DNA of 64,000 bases from CAVUNY01 sp963768585. GTDB taxonomy: Bacteria; Chloroflexota; Anaerolineae; Anaerolineales; Anaerolineaceae. This document shows, in pieces, positions 7,803-16,153 of this stretch. The position numbers and the translations under genes were made by a program. The number at the start of each line of letters is the position of its first letter. The first letter of the stretch is position 1. Location of the stretch: NCBI GenBank assembly GCA_963768585.1, contig CAVYIF010000023.1, positions 1-64,000 on the forward strand, in the 5' to 3' direction. The notes under the pieces are model-generated. The model saw nothing but the letters and a program-made list of their open reading frames with translations, did no database searches and was not told the origin of the DNA.

Positions 7803-9145
7803 TTCTTTACGTCCTTCTCTCCTGATCCGATTCCAAGTGGTTTCCATTTAGTTTCATCAGCCCGCAGACGGTGCATCCCTCCGCCGCGGTTGTGCAGTTC
7901 ATCGAAGTACTCAGGCTTGATGAACATCTCTTCCCCATCCAGCAAACCAAAGACGCCATCCTGACCAGGCTCGGATTGTTTGCTCTGGCAGTATTTGCAC
8001 GTTTTTGGATCGTGTACGGGGTAGTTGATGGGCTCTTCGTAGGTGGTGATAAAGCCCTCATAATTACGAAGCACAATTTTATGGTCAGACATACTCAATT
8101 GATAATTGGGCATGAGCGGTATCTTCCCCCCGCCGCCGGGGGCATCCACCACAAAGGTTGGCACAGCGTACCCGGAGGTGTGCCCGCGCAGCCCCTCGAT
8201 AATTTCCACACCTTTGGCAACCGGTGTCCTGAAATGTCCGGCGCCTTCCACCAGATCGCACTGGTAAAGGTAATAGGGCCGCACACGCATCCGCACCAGA
8301 TCCTGGACCAGTTTGCGCTGGATGTGCACGCAGTCGTTAACCCCTGCCAGCAGCACAGATTGATTGCCCAACGGAATGCCAGCCCGGGTCAGTTTGTCGC
8401 AGGCCTGGTCCAGCTCCGCGGTGATCTCATTGGGATGGTTGACATGAATGTTCATCCACAAGGGATGAAATTTTTGCAGCATATTACAGAACTCATCCGT
8501 AACGCGCATCGGCATGAAAACCGGTACCCGCGTGCCGATGCGGATAATCTCGATGTGGGGAATTTCGCGCAGTCTGCCGAGGAGCTCTTCCAGCAGTTTG
8601 GGCGCCAGGGTCAGGGGGTCGCCGCCCGACAGCAGCACATCCCGCACCTGGGGAGTACGCTTCAGATATTCAATTTGCAGTTCGAAGTCAGAGCGCGAAA
8701 ATGTGGCGCTGGGGTCACCTACAATCCGTGAGCGGGTGCAGTAGCGGCAGTACGATGCGCATTGGGTAGTAACCAGCATCAACACCCGGTCTGGGTAGCG
8801 GTGCACCAGGCCGGGAACCGGTGAATGCCGGTCCTCCGCCAGCGAATCTTCCATCATGCCGGTGAAGGGTTGAATTTCACCGGCAGTGGGGATCACCTGA
8901 AGCCGGATTGGATCGTTCGGATCGTCAGGATCGATTAACGATGCAAAATAGGGGGTAATATCTACGCGGAACAATCCCTGGGTAGAAAGTGCTTTGCGTT
9001 CGCTGTCGGTCAGATGCAGGATTTTCTCGAAATCTTCCATCGAATTCAAGCGGTGGCTTAACTGCCAGCGCCAATCATTCCATTTTTCAGCGGGGATATC
9101 CTGATAAATTGCGGCACGTTTGGAGGGGAAAGGGAGAGGAGACAT
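7799..9145 (-). CDS. kamA: lysine 2,3-aminomutase
   Basis: Radical SAM and PLP enzyme converting L-alpha-lysine to L-beta-lysine, either for lysine fermentation or for making N-acetyl-beta-lysine as an osmolyte. The 448-residue protein has C129-x3-C133-x2-C136 (cluster), K341 in the PGGGGK motif (PLP) and a C-terminal cysteine pair CKYC (zinc). The two aspartates that bind the lysine side chain in characterised enzymes are present: D297 in YQCDLV and D334 in VVDAPGG. This supports lysine rather than glutamate as the substrate. Its length excludes the shorter EF-P-modifying EpmB. No downstream acetyltransferase or other lysine-fermentation gene is adjacent; instead the copper chaperone overlaps its stop. 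Confidence 0.9.
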   Translation of the reverse strand: MSPLPFPSKRAAIYQDIPAEKWNDWRWQLSHRLNSMEDFEKILHLTDSERKALSTQGLFRVDITPYFASLIDPDDPNDPIRLQVIPTAGEIQPFTGMMEDSLAEDRHSPVPGLVHRYPDRVLMLVTTQCASYCRYCTRSRIVGDPSATFSRSDFELQIEYLKRTPQVRDVLLSGGDPLTLAPKLLEELLGRLREIPHIEIIRIGTRVPVFMPMRVTDEFCNMLQKFHPLWMNIHVNHPNEITAELDQACDKLTRAGIPLGNQSVLLAGVNDCVHIQRKLVQDLVRMRVRPYYLYQCDLVEGAGHFRTPVAKGVEIIEGLRGHTSGYAVPTFVVDAPGGGGKIPLMPNYQLSMSDHKIVLRNYEGFITTYEEPINYPVHDPKTCKYCQSKQSEPGQDGVFGLLDGEEMFIKPEYFDELHNRGGGMHRLRADETKWKPLGIGSGEKDVKK

Positions 9146-9312
9146 TTAATTTATACCTTTTCGATATGCTGAAGTACAATGGTGCGCACCTGGTTTTTCA
9201 ACCATCCGCACCCAGATCGTATTGAAATAAGATAACTATTATAGACTATTTTAATTGATTTTTGCTGGCTCTGTCCATCTGAGGTTAATGAAACTCGTGC
9301 AGCGTTAAGGGT

Positions 9313-11007
9313 ATGTTTTTTTATATCCGTGCTATTATTATTCTTGTGGCCGAACCTGTACGTGACCGAATTTTGGTAGTTGAGAGCGATCCCCTGGTGG
9401 CAGATTTAATTGCGCGCCAGGCGCTTTTAGCTGCCGGCTACCAGACTCAGGTCGTGAGTGATGCCACGACTGCAATCAACCGGGCACTGCAAATTGGACC
9501 GGATGCGATCATCGCTAACCTGGATCTGCCAGGTTTAAGCGGTAAGGATTTGATGGTCGCATTAACTTCACAGGGGTTGAATACTCCGGTGATTGTTCTT
9601 GCTCGCAAAGGCCAGGAAGCCGATATCATTCAGGCTTTTCGTCTCGGGGCGGTAGATTATATGCTCTGGCCGTTAAAAGAACCCGAAGTGATTAATGTGG
9701 TCGAACGGGTACTGCGTTCGGGGCGGGAGCATAAACAACGAGAAATCCTTTCACGCCAGTTGGAACGAACCAACCAGGAACTGCAGTCCCGTGTCCGGGA
9801 ACTGACCACGATTTTTGCCATTGGCAAAGCCGTCACTTCGATTACCGATCAGACTCTGCTGTTTGAACGCATCCTGGAGGGAGCGACCCGCGTGACCCAG
9901 GCTGACCTGGGCTGGTTCTTAATGCGCAAGGATGATAAAGCCCCCTTCTTACTCGTTTCTCAGCGTGGTTTGCCAGCCAGTGTTGCCGAACATATTCAAC
10001 AGCCGTGGGATGATGGCATCAGTTCATTAGTGGCCCTTTCTGGTGAGCCATTATTTATTCACGGTGAGCCGGTAAAGCGATTTAAGATTGCCGGACTCGG
10101 GCAATCCGCACTGATTGTGCCGATTAAATTGCAGAAGCAGGTGATTGGCCTGCTGACGGTAATGCGCCGCAAACCGCTGTCTTTCAATAACAGCGACCAG
10201 CATTTGCTCCAGGCAGTGGCAGATTATGCATCGATCTCGATCTCTAACGCTCTTCTGTTTCGCACGGTGGAAGAGCGAGCGCGCAACCTGGAAAGCATGG
10301 CGGGATCGGCACAAACTGGCGAAAAAATCAACAATCAGATCTTAATGAAAGTGAAAAATGAACTGCGCGGCCCCCTGGCAAACGCGCTCTCCTCATTTGA
10401 TAAGCTGGCCAAGGATCCTACTGCCCGTTGGAACCCGGATCAGCGCAGGGAATTAGCCCACCTGCAGGACCAACTGCAATCCATGGGCAAGATTACCGAA
10501 GCCATCAGCCCTCCCAGGATCAATCAGGCTGCATCCGATAGAACCACTGTCCTTTCTGATACAGTCCGGCAGGCGGTGCAGCGTTTCCAGAGTTTTGCCC
10601 AGCAGGGCGGTCTGGCGCTGGTAACCGAAATCCCTGATGAAAGTGTGATTGTACAAGCGGATCCTGGAACTATTTCTCAAGCGTTGGATGGCATATTAAG
10701 CAATGCTTTAAAATTTTCCAACTCGGGTGGCCAGATTGTCATCCGAATTGAAAAGGCGAATGCAAACCAGGCCCATATTATGGTTCGTGACAGCGGTCCT
10801 GGCCTGGACAATCATCAGATCGCAGCACTATTTAACCCGGAAGGCCATAAAAAAGTGCTAAACACACGCATTCAACGTTTTGGCGGTTTAGGTGTCAATC
10901 TTGCACTGGTTAAGGAAATTATTACCCAGCAAAAAGGTAAGATCTGGGTGGAGGGCCAGCCCGGAACAGGAACCACTTTTCATTTTACGCTGCCAATAAT
11001 TTCTTAG
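9313..11007 (+). CDS. receiver-GAF-histidine kinase-like protein with Asn in place of the phospho-histidine
   Basis: Cytoplasmic signalling protein of 564 residues. The receiver domain (about 18-135) has the phospho-acceptor D71 in NLDLPG but W119 where the conserved lysine should be. A coiled coil follows (about 140-165), then a GAF domain (about 170-315), a degenerate dimerisation helix and an ATPase domain (about 440-562) with N-box SNALKFSN, a DSGPGL motif and FGGLGVNLA. The expected H-box reads KNELRGPL, so the phosphorylatable histidine is N349. It may bind ATP and receive phosphate but should not autophosphorylate in the usual way. The start is uncertain: a GTG at 9346 would remove the first 11 residues. 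It is followed closely by a related kinase. Confidence 0.8.
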   Translation: MFFYIRAIIILVAEPVRDRILVVESDPLVADLIARQALLAAGYQTQVVSDATTAINRALQIGPDAIIANLDLPGLSGKDLMVALTSQGLNTPVIVLARKGQEADIIQAFRLGAVDYMLWPLKEPEVINVVERVLRSGREHKQREILSRQLERTNQELQSRVRELTTIFAIGKAVTSITDQTLLFERILEGATRVTQADLGWFLMRKDDKAPFLLVSQRGLPASVAEHIQQPWDDGISSLVALSGEPLFIHGEPVKRFKIAGLGQSALIVPIKLQKQVIGLLTVMRRKPLSFNNSDQHLLQAVADYASISISNALLFRTVEERARNLESMAGSAQTGEKINNQILMKVKNELRGPLANALSSFDKLAKDPTARWNPDQRRELAHLQDQLQSMGKITEAISPPRINQAASDRTTVLSDTVRQAVQRFQSFAQQGGLALVTEIPDESVIVQADPGTISQALDGILSNALKFSNSGGQIVIRIEKANANQAHIMVRDSGPGLDNHQIAALFNPEGHKKVLNTRIQRFGGLGVNLALVKEIITQQKGKIWVEGQPGTGTTFHFTLPIIS

Positions 11008-11031
11008 ATCTTCCTCACTTTGACAGGTGTT

Positions 11032-12957
11032 ATGTCTACTAATCAAAAAGAAACTATTCTTGTTGTCATCTCTGATTCCCAGGTTACTTTCTTGTTGGAA
11101 AGAGTATTGAAATCAACAGGATACAATGTCGCCGTTAGTCTCGATTCGGCTGCTGCTCAGAAGGAGCTAGATTCTGGCAGCCCGGCGCTGATGATTTTGG
11201 GGGAGCAGTTGAGCGACGGGGATGGGTTGGAATTTGCAACCTCAGTACTGCACCAGTATCCAGCGGTACCGATCGTATTATTCGTGAAATCCGACCAACC
11301 CGAGGTGTTAAAAAACGCGCTGCGTCTTGGATTAAGCGATTACCTGTGCCTGCCGCTGAAAGCGGATGAAGTATTGAAATCTGTGCAGAACGGCCTGATG
11401 AGAACCCGCCTGCGGAGAGAGTGGGTGCTGCAGGAAGCCCAGCGGGCGACCTCCGGCCTGCAAAAGCGGCTGGATGAATTGGAAACTTTGACCAGGCTGG
11501 GACGCAGCATCACCGGTACCCTGGATCTGGACAGTGTACTTTTGCTGCTGGTAGATGCCGCGGTTGAACTCACCGGTGCCGAGGAAGGCAGCCTGCTGTT
11601 GTTGGATAAATCGACTGGCGAGCTGTACATGCGCGCGGCGAGGAATTTCCAGGAAGATTTTGTGCGCAAGTTTCGCCTGCCAATTCAGGATACGTTGGCC
11701 GGGGCAGTATTGAGAACCGGGCAGCCAGTGACTCTGGACGAAAAGACCCCGCAAAAAATCAAAACCGCTTACCTTGTGCACAGCCTGGCGTATGTGCCCT
11801 TGAAATCCAAAGATCAGGTGATTGGCGTGTTGGGGGTCGATAACCGTATGGACCGCCGCCCATTGCGCGAGCGAGATATCAAACTATTGGCCGCGCTGGC
11901 GGAATTTGCGGTGATTGCGATCGACAATGCCGATTTGTATGCTTTGATCACACAGGAGCATAATAAGCTCAACACGATCCTGACCAACATCCAGGATGGT
12001 GTGATTGTGATTGACCAGGACCAACGCCTGGTCTTTGCCAACAAAACGATCATCGATGCCCTGGGCTGGCGCGATCTGGTAATCACCGGGCGACCATATC
12101 AGGAATTAATCGTCCAATCGGAAATTTTGGATCTGATTTTCTCCACAGGCGGCACGCATTCGAACCGGACGGAATTTGCCACCGAAGATGGGCGCGAGTT
12201 CAGCGCTTTATTAAGCACTATCCCTGAGGTTGGCATGGTGATCACCATGCATGATATCACCAGCCTTAAGAAACTCGACCGGATTAAAAGCGATTTTGTG
12301 AGTACGGTTTCGCACGACCTGAGGTCTCCTTTGACCGCGATTCTGGGTTACGTGGAGTTGATCGAACGGGCCGGTCCGATTTCGGAAACGCAGCGGGATT
12401 ATATCCAGCGAGTACAATCAAGCGTTCATAATATCACCGGGTTGGTTGATGACCTGCTGAACCTGGGGAGAATTGAAGCCGGATTTGATACTCGCAAAGA
12501 AGCCATTCAACTCGATCAAATCCTGCGGTATATTATCGAAAGTTTTCAGATACAGGCAGAAGCCAAGAAACAGCGTCTGGTCCTGGAAATTCCAGAACAC
12601 ATCCCTCAAGTGCTGGCAAATCCGATCCAGATCCGCACCATGCTTGAGAATTTGATGGATAACGCGATCAAATATTCCACCTCTGAAGGGAAAATTACCC
12701 TGCGAGTTTTGCCAACCCAAAAACAAATTATCCTGCAGGTGGTGGATACAGGCGCAGGCATTCCGGCGATCGACCTGCCGTACGTGTTTGATAAATTCTA
12801 CCGCGCCAGCAATACCGATATCGAAATTTCTGGCACGGGCCTGGGGCTGGCGATCGTTAAATCGATCGTGGAGAATCACAACGGGCGGATCTGGGTGGAT
12901 TCAACCGTCGACGCGGGCAGCACTTTTACAGTCGTTTTACCCGTGATCGAATCGTAA
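11032..12957 (+). CDS. pseudo-receiver, GAF, PAS and histidine kinase protein
   Basis: Sensor kinase of 641 residues with no membrane segment. The N-terminal receiver fold (about 5-125) is degenerate: G57 replaces the phospho-acceptor aspartate and L107 the conserved lysine. A GAF domain (about 150-303), a PAS domain (about 308-412) and an intact kinase core follow: H428 in the SHDLRSPL H-box, NLMDNAIKYS N-box, DTGAGI, and GTGLGLAIVK. The ATG at 11032 is chosen over an upstream TTG and lies 25 bases after the previous gene, so the two are co-transcribed. The two proteins look like duplicates that lost opposite functions. Input signals are unknown; no effector response regulator is adjacent. 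Confidence 0.85.
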   Translation: MSTNQKETILVVISDSQVTFLLERVLKSTGYNVAVSLDSAAAQKELDSGSPALMILGEQLSDGDGLEFATSVLHQYPAVPIVLFVKSDQPEVLKNALRLGLSDYLCLPLKADEVLKSVQNGLMRTRLRREWVLQEAQRATSGLQKRLDELETLTRLGRSITGTLDLDSVLLLLVDAAVELTGAEEGSLLLLDKSTGELYMRAARNFQEDFVRKFRLPIQDTLAGAVLRTGQPVTLDEKTPQKIKTAYLVHSLAYVPLKSKDQVIGVLGVDNRMDRRPLRERDIKLLAALAEFAVIAIDNADLYALITQEHNKLNTILTNIQDGVIVIDQDQRLVFANKTIIDALGWRDLVITGRPYQELIVQSEILDLIFSTGGTHSNRTEFATEDGREFSALLSTIPEVGMVITMHDITSLKKLDRIKSDFVSTVSHDLRSPLTAILGYVELIERAGPISETQRDYIQRVQSSVHNITGLVDDLLNLGRIEAGFDTRKEAIQLDQILRYIIESFQIQAEAKKQRLVLEIPEHIPQVLANPIQIRTMLENLMDNAIKYSTSEGKITLRVLPTQKQIILQVVDTGAGIPAIDLPYVFDKFYRASNTDIEISGTGLGLAIVKSIVENHNGRIWVDSTVDAGSTFTVVLPVIES

Positions 12958-12997
12958 AAGTTTCAGGTTCTGTTTTATGAATTGACCTAAATTTTGT

Positions 12998-13031
12998 ATT
13001 CCCTTCCTCTCAGAATCAGGAGGAAGGGAAT
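12998..13031 (+). terminator. hairpin terminator after the kinase pair
   Basis: Perfect 12-bp stem (12998-13009 with 13020-13031) and a 10-base loop, 40 bases after the kinase stop. No long T run follows, so efficiency is uncertain. Confidence 0.65.
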
Positions 13032-13073
13032 TGAGTTTGATGGGGGCTCAATCTGGACAAAAAATGACAATGA

Positions 13074-13216
13074 TTGTTAAATTCGGGGTTAAGTAATTTT
13101 AAATGCCAGACCTCCGCTGGGATTCGGTAAGGAAGAGCCCCGCGGAGGCCTTCGCCAAAGGAGGAGACCACGATGAACAGTTCGGAGATTCCCTGAAACT
13201 CTGTCTCCGTTGTTTA
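13074..13216 (+). ncRNA. candidate small structured RNA or leader
   Basis: Part of a 760-base stretch (12958-13718) with no recognisable protein gene. A weak promoter (TTGTTA at 13074, AT-rich -10 region near 13094-13102) precedes a segment with a 7-bp stem (13111-13117 with 13142-13148) and a second stem (13183-13188 with 13204-13209) followed by TTGTTT, which could end a transcript of roughly 110 bases. Within it AGGAGG (about 13160-13165) stands before an ATG at 13172 that opens only a seven-codon frame. It does not match the SRP, 6S, tmRNA, RNase P or common riboswitch sequences I know. Speculative. Confidence 0.2.
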
Positions 13217-13226
13217 TCATACCTGA

Positions 13227-13373
13227 ATGGGGGGAGAGTCGACAGGATTGAAAGTCACCTTGGTGGATGATCTTATTCCCGCGCTGTCTGACAAATATCC
13301 CAATAAAAAAATCAACTGCTGGCGCTGTTGTACGACTTCAACCCGTGCTGCTACAGCAGACGTACAAAAATGA
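13227..13373 (+). CDS. possible 48-codon small ORF with Cys/Thr-rich tail
   Basis: Unrecognised. An ATG at 13227 opens a 48-residue frame whose first half is acidic and helical-looking (VTLVDDLIPALSDKYP) and whose second half is rich in Cys, Thr and Ser (C31, C34, C35 then TTSTRAATA). The layout resembles a leader and core of a modified peptide, but no ribosome binding site is visible and no modification enzyme lies beside it. It could equally be a remnant of a decayed gene. The rest of 13374-13673 shows no convincing gene. Confidence 0.15.
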   Translation: MGGESTGLKVTLVDDLIPALSDKYPNKKINCWRCCTTSTRAATADVQK

Positions 13374-13718
13374 GGAACGGAAAGGGCAGCAGAACAGCCT
13401 AACCTACATATGCAGGGCAGCATCTTGTACATCAGGAAGAGCGGCGGGAAGTTGGTGATGACAAAAATGGGCAGGATAAAAATGCCTGGCTTTTCCCGGG
13501 CAATTTCCGTTTGTATGCAGTGGAGAACTGGTTCTGGCACAATTATTGTAACCATACGGAATGCTGTTCGTAGTTTGTAGTCCTTAAGGACAAGCGTGGA
13601 TTGTCGCAGAGATATGCTTGACGCAATACCCGGGTTATGCTACTATTTTTACTAATATAAGAAAATTTTAAGCTTGCTGAAAAGGCAGTGTTGCAGGCAA
13701 GAACTAGGAGACTCTGGA

Positions 13719-14411
13719 ATGAGTAAAAAAATTGTCATGTTGATGATCTTTGCAGTTTTATTAGGGGTGGCATTGACCGCATGTGAACGGCCAGCATCGA
13801 CTGCTCCTGCTGCAACTGCCACAGGGGGCGGTATTCCATTCCCTGTTACCCAGGCCACCACAACTTTTGGTACGCTGGCCACACAAACCGCTATCGCTAA
13901 AAACCAGCAGCCTACCGCTGTTAACGGGCAGCCTGTAGAAAATCCTACGCCGGTGCCGGATCAACCTACGGCGGTCCCTGTGGAAGGCGCCACCAGCCAG
14001 CCGCCAGCCCCCCCGGCAGCCACGGCGACAGCCCACCCGCAGATCGTGGTACCCACGGCTACCCCTGGACGCCCCTCCAGCTACACAATCCAAAAGGGCG
14101 ATCACTATATTTGCATCGCACGCCGGTATAATCTCAACCTGGGAGAATTTCTGGCGGTGAACGGCTTATCGATGAATTCCCTGGCGGTAACCGGGGTGAC
14201 GGTCAAGATCCCGCAGAGCGGAACGTGGAACTCGGCTAACGGCAGCCGTTCCTTAAGAGCTCATCCGGATACCTATGTGGTTCAATCGGGTGATACGGTT
14301 AACAAAATTGCTTGTGCCTATGGCGATGTTGATCCAAACAGCATTATCATAGCCAACGGTTTAAAATCTCCTTACAATTTAACTGCCGGTCAATCTTTAC
14401 ACATCCCCTGA
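13719..14411 (+). CDS. LysM-repeat lipoprotein
   Basis: Cell-surface lipoprotein of 230 residues predicted to bind peptidoglycan or other N-acetylglucosamine polymers. The signal sequence ends with the lipobox LTAC. A Thr/Pro/Ala-rich linker of about 90 residues follows, then two LysM domains: one starting SYTIQKGDHYICIARRY (about 123-168) and one starting TYVVQSGDTVNKIACAY (about 185-229). Each contains a cysteine near the first helix (ICIA and KIACAY), possibly a disulfide. The start at 13719 follows AGGAG by eight bases; an upstream in-frame TTG has none. No catalytic domain is attached. Ends at an intrinsic terminator. Confidence 0.85.
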   Translation: MSKKIVMLMIFAVLLGVALTACERPASTAPAATATGGGIPFPVTQATTTFGTLATQTAIAKNQQPTAVNGQPVENPTPVPDQPTAVPVEGATSQPPAPPAATATAHPQIVVPTATPGRPSSYTIQKGDHYICIARRYNLNLGEFLAVNGLSMNSLAVTGVTVKIPQSGTWNSANGSRSLRAHPDTYVVQSGDTVNKIACAYGDVDPNSIIIANGLKSPYNLTAGQSLHIP

Positions 14412-14429
14412 TCCACCAAGTGACGATTG

Positions 14430-14468
14430 GCCGCTCCTGCCGCTTACAAGCGCCAGGAGCGGCTTTTT
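14430..14468 (+). terminator. intrinsic terminator after the LysM gene
   Basis: Ten-bp perfect GC-rich stem (14430-14439 with 14454-14463) followed by five T residues. Confidence 0.9.
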
Positions 14469-14548
14469 AAATCAACATATTGGGCGGGCCAGCGAATATC
14501 AGTGTTCGAAAATTGGCAAGTTTACCCAGTTTTATTATGGAGGTTGGA

Positions 14549-15077
14549 ATGAATTATGAAATTCAAAAACGCGATGTGGCTTACCAGGGGAGAGCATTTG
14601 ATGTTGAACGCCTGACGGTTCGTCTCCCGGATGGGAAAGTGCGGGTGTATGACCTGGTGCAGCACAACCCATCTATTACTGTAGTTCCAGTGACCAATGA
14701 GGGTCAGATTTTGTTTGTGCGCCAATATCGGATGGGCGCCGAGGAGTCTTTGCTAGAACTACCGGCCGGTGTATTGGAGAAAGATGAGGACCCCTATGAG
14801 GGTGCGCGGCGTGAGCTGCGTGAAGAAACCGGGATGGATGCCGGTGAATTAAAACTGCTTGGAAAAGCATATCTCGCGCCAGGTTATTCCAGCGAACTGA
14901 TGTATTTTTACCTGGGCCGCCAATTATCACCGGCACCTTTGGAACAGGATGAGGATGAATTCCTCCATCTCGAGTCTTTATCGATTGAAGATGAGTTTAA
15001 GCATGGCCAGAAGAGGGGCGTTCTATGACTCAAAAACACTGGCTGCCTTGTTTCTCGCCGGGCAAGATCTTATCTAG
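14549..15077 (+). pseudogene. NUDIX hydrolase, ADP-ribose pyrophosphatase type, frameshifted near its 3' end
   Basis: Predicted to hydrolyse ADP-ribose or a related nucleoside diphosphate sugar. The complete NUDIX box is present: G-x5-E-x7-REL-x-EE-x-G, reading from GVLEKDE to REETGM. As it stands the frame stops at 15028 after a foreign tail HGQKRGVL. If the C at 15002 is skipped, reading continues as MARRGAFYDSKTLAALFLAG and stops at 15077, matching the usual G-x-I-x-DxKT C-terminus of ADP-ribose pyrophosphatases. So one extra base near 15002 breaks the gene, or is a sequencing error. The ATG at 14549 follows GGAGGT and is preferred to the upstream frame start at 14480. Confidence 0.8.
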
Positions 15078-15238
15078 CTTTTCAGCCAGCCAGTCAGCCA
15101 TCAGGGATTGAGCTTCGCGAAGTGCATTCAAGACGGTTAAGTTCACCGTACACGAAGGTCACGCCCGACAGGGCGTACTCAGTCTGCGTGGACAACATCG
15201 GTATCAGGGCAGGCGCTTTCTGACTGCTCTCAACCGGG

Positions 15239-15979
15239 TCAGACAAGCATCTGTTCACCAACCATGCCGAACACCTGGTTGGTTTCTTTTTCGTCGGTGA
15301 CGTTGTTGGTCAGGAGAAAAATGTCGCACGCTCGGGTGTAACCCCAATCGTGCAGTACGCCGGGGATCGAGCCGGTCTTGTGGTAAAAGCGGGTCGAATC
15401 GCGCGCCAGGTTGCGCATCAGCAGAGAAGTATCCTGGCAGGATAACAACATGGTTTCGACCCATTCTTTTTGCCGCGAAGGCAGCGCGTGGACCAGATCA
15501 AACAGGCGCTGGCAGTCTTGGGCGGAAATGAAGTTGTCCAGACCGCGGGCGCGGGCATCGAAGTCCATCAACTTGCGTTGTAAAACCGTACCCGAAAGCC
15601 CGAGGCGACCGGTAAAAATTTCATTCAACCGCTGCATGCCGATGCGCTGGATGGCCAGGTTGGTGCACAGGTTATCAGAGGTGGCGATCATCATCAGCAG
15701 TACATCGTGGTAGCTGAGGCGGCGCGTGTTCATCCAACGCGCAAAACCAGCACCTTTCACCTGGGGTTCAGCATCCAATTCACAGGCCTCATCCAGGCTG
15801 ATTTCCCCGGTTTGTTCAAGCGAAGCCCAGGCCAGTAGAATCGGAATCTTAATCAGAGAAGCAGAAGAAAATGAATCCGCATTCGCCTCAAAAATGGGCG
15901 GTTTACCACTTTGTCGAAACCAAAATGCGTATTTGCAGGATAAATGAGGTAAAATATGTTCAATCTTGTGAGAATTCAT
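15239..15979 (-). CDS. class A beta-lactamase-fold serine hydrolase, probably not a true beta-lactamase
   Basis: The 246-residue protein carries the serine hydrolase motifs S41-LI-K44 (SxxK), S101-D102-N103 (SDN) and K201-T202-G203 (KTG) in the right order. It differs from class A beta-lactamases in two ways: there is no signal peptide, and the omega-loop region (LMDFDARARGLDNF) shows no obvious Glu166-type ExxxN motif needed for rapid deacylation. It is therefore more likely a peptidase or esterase of the PF13354 type. Stop codon at 15239; about 160 bases between it and the NUDIX gene hold nothing I recognise. No ribosome site is evident at the chosen start. Confidence 0.7.
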   Translation of the reverse strand: MNSHKIEHILPHLSCKYAFWFRQSGKPPIFEANADSFSSASLIKIPILLAWASLEQTGEISLDEACELDAEPQVKGAGFARWMNTRRLSYHDVLLMMIATSDNLCTNLAIQRIGMQRLNEIFTGRLGLSGTVLQRKLMDFDARARGLDNFISAQDCQRLFDLVHALPSRQKEWVETMLLSCQDTSLLMRNLARDSTRFYHKTGSIPGVLHDWGYTRACDIFLLTNNVTDEKETNQVFGMVGEQMLV

Positions 15980-16053
15980 AAATAAATTATAATTGTAGAT
16001 TAATGCAACGACAGCAAAATTATAAACAATTTATTAAATTAAGCGGTGTTTGT

Positions 16054-16082
16054 TTGACACTCACCGCGTTTGCGGGTATACT
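16054..16082 (+). promoter_or_regulatory. sigma70-type promoter for the peptide transporter cluster
   Basis: TTGACA at 16054-16059 and TATACT at 16077-16082 with a 17-base spacer, a near-consensus promoter about 70 bases before oppD. A GCGGTG/CACCGC inverted repeat with a 13-base spacer brackets the -35 hexamer and may be an operator. Confidence 0.75.
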
Positions 16083-16153
16083 CGAATGAGTTTAACATCA
16101 AATAATATGCCCATTATCAAACATTTCCATATGGATAAAGAGGATACCGCTTC

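Noticed and set aside
7871..8731. A 286-codon plus-strand frame
   Set aside because: Antisense to lysine 2,3-aminomutase, whose catalytic motifs are all on the minus strand.
13100..13225. Known structured RNAs (SRP RNA, 6S RNA, RNase P RNA, c-di-AMP or cobalamin riboswitch)
   Set aside because: None of the conserved sequence blocks of these families is present.
13217..13555. A 112-codon minus-strand frame in the gene-poor region
   Set aside because: No ribosome site, no domain and odd composition; kept only as unexplained sequence.
15023..15031. CTA TGA C resembling the RF2-type programmed +1 frameshift site in the NUDIX gene
   Set aside because: Shifting there gives a C-terminus one residue short of the conserved G-x-I-x-DxKT spacing; an extra base near 15002 restores the family sequence better.
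15078..15238. Possible extra gene or gene remnant between NUDIX and the serine hydrolase
   Set aside because: Only a 45-codon minus-strand stretch without a start is open and it matches nothing I recognise.
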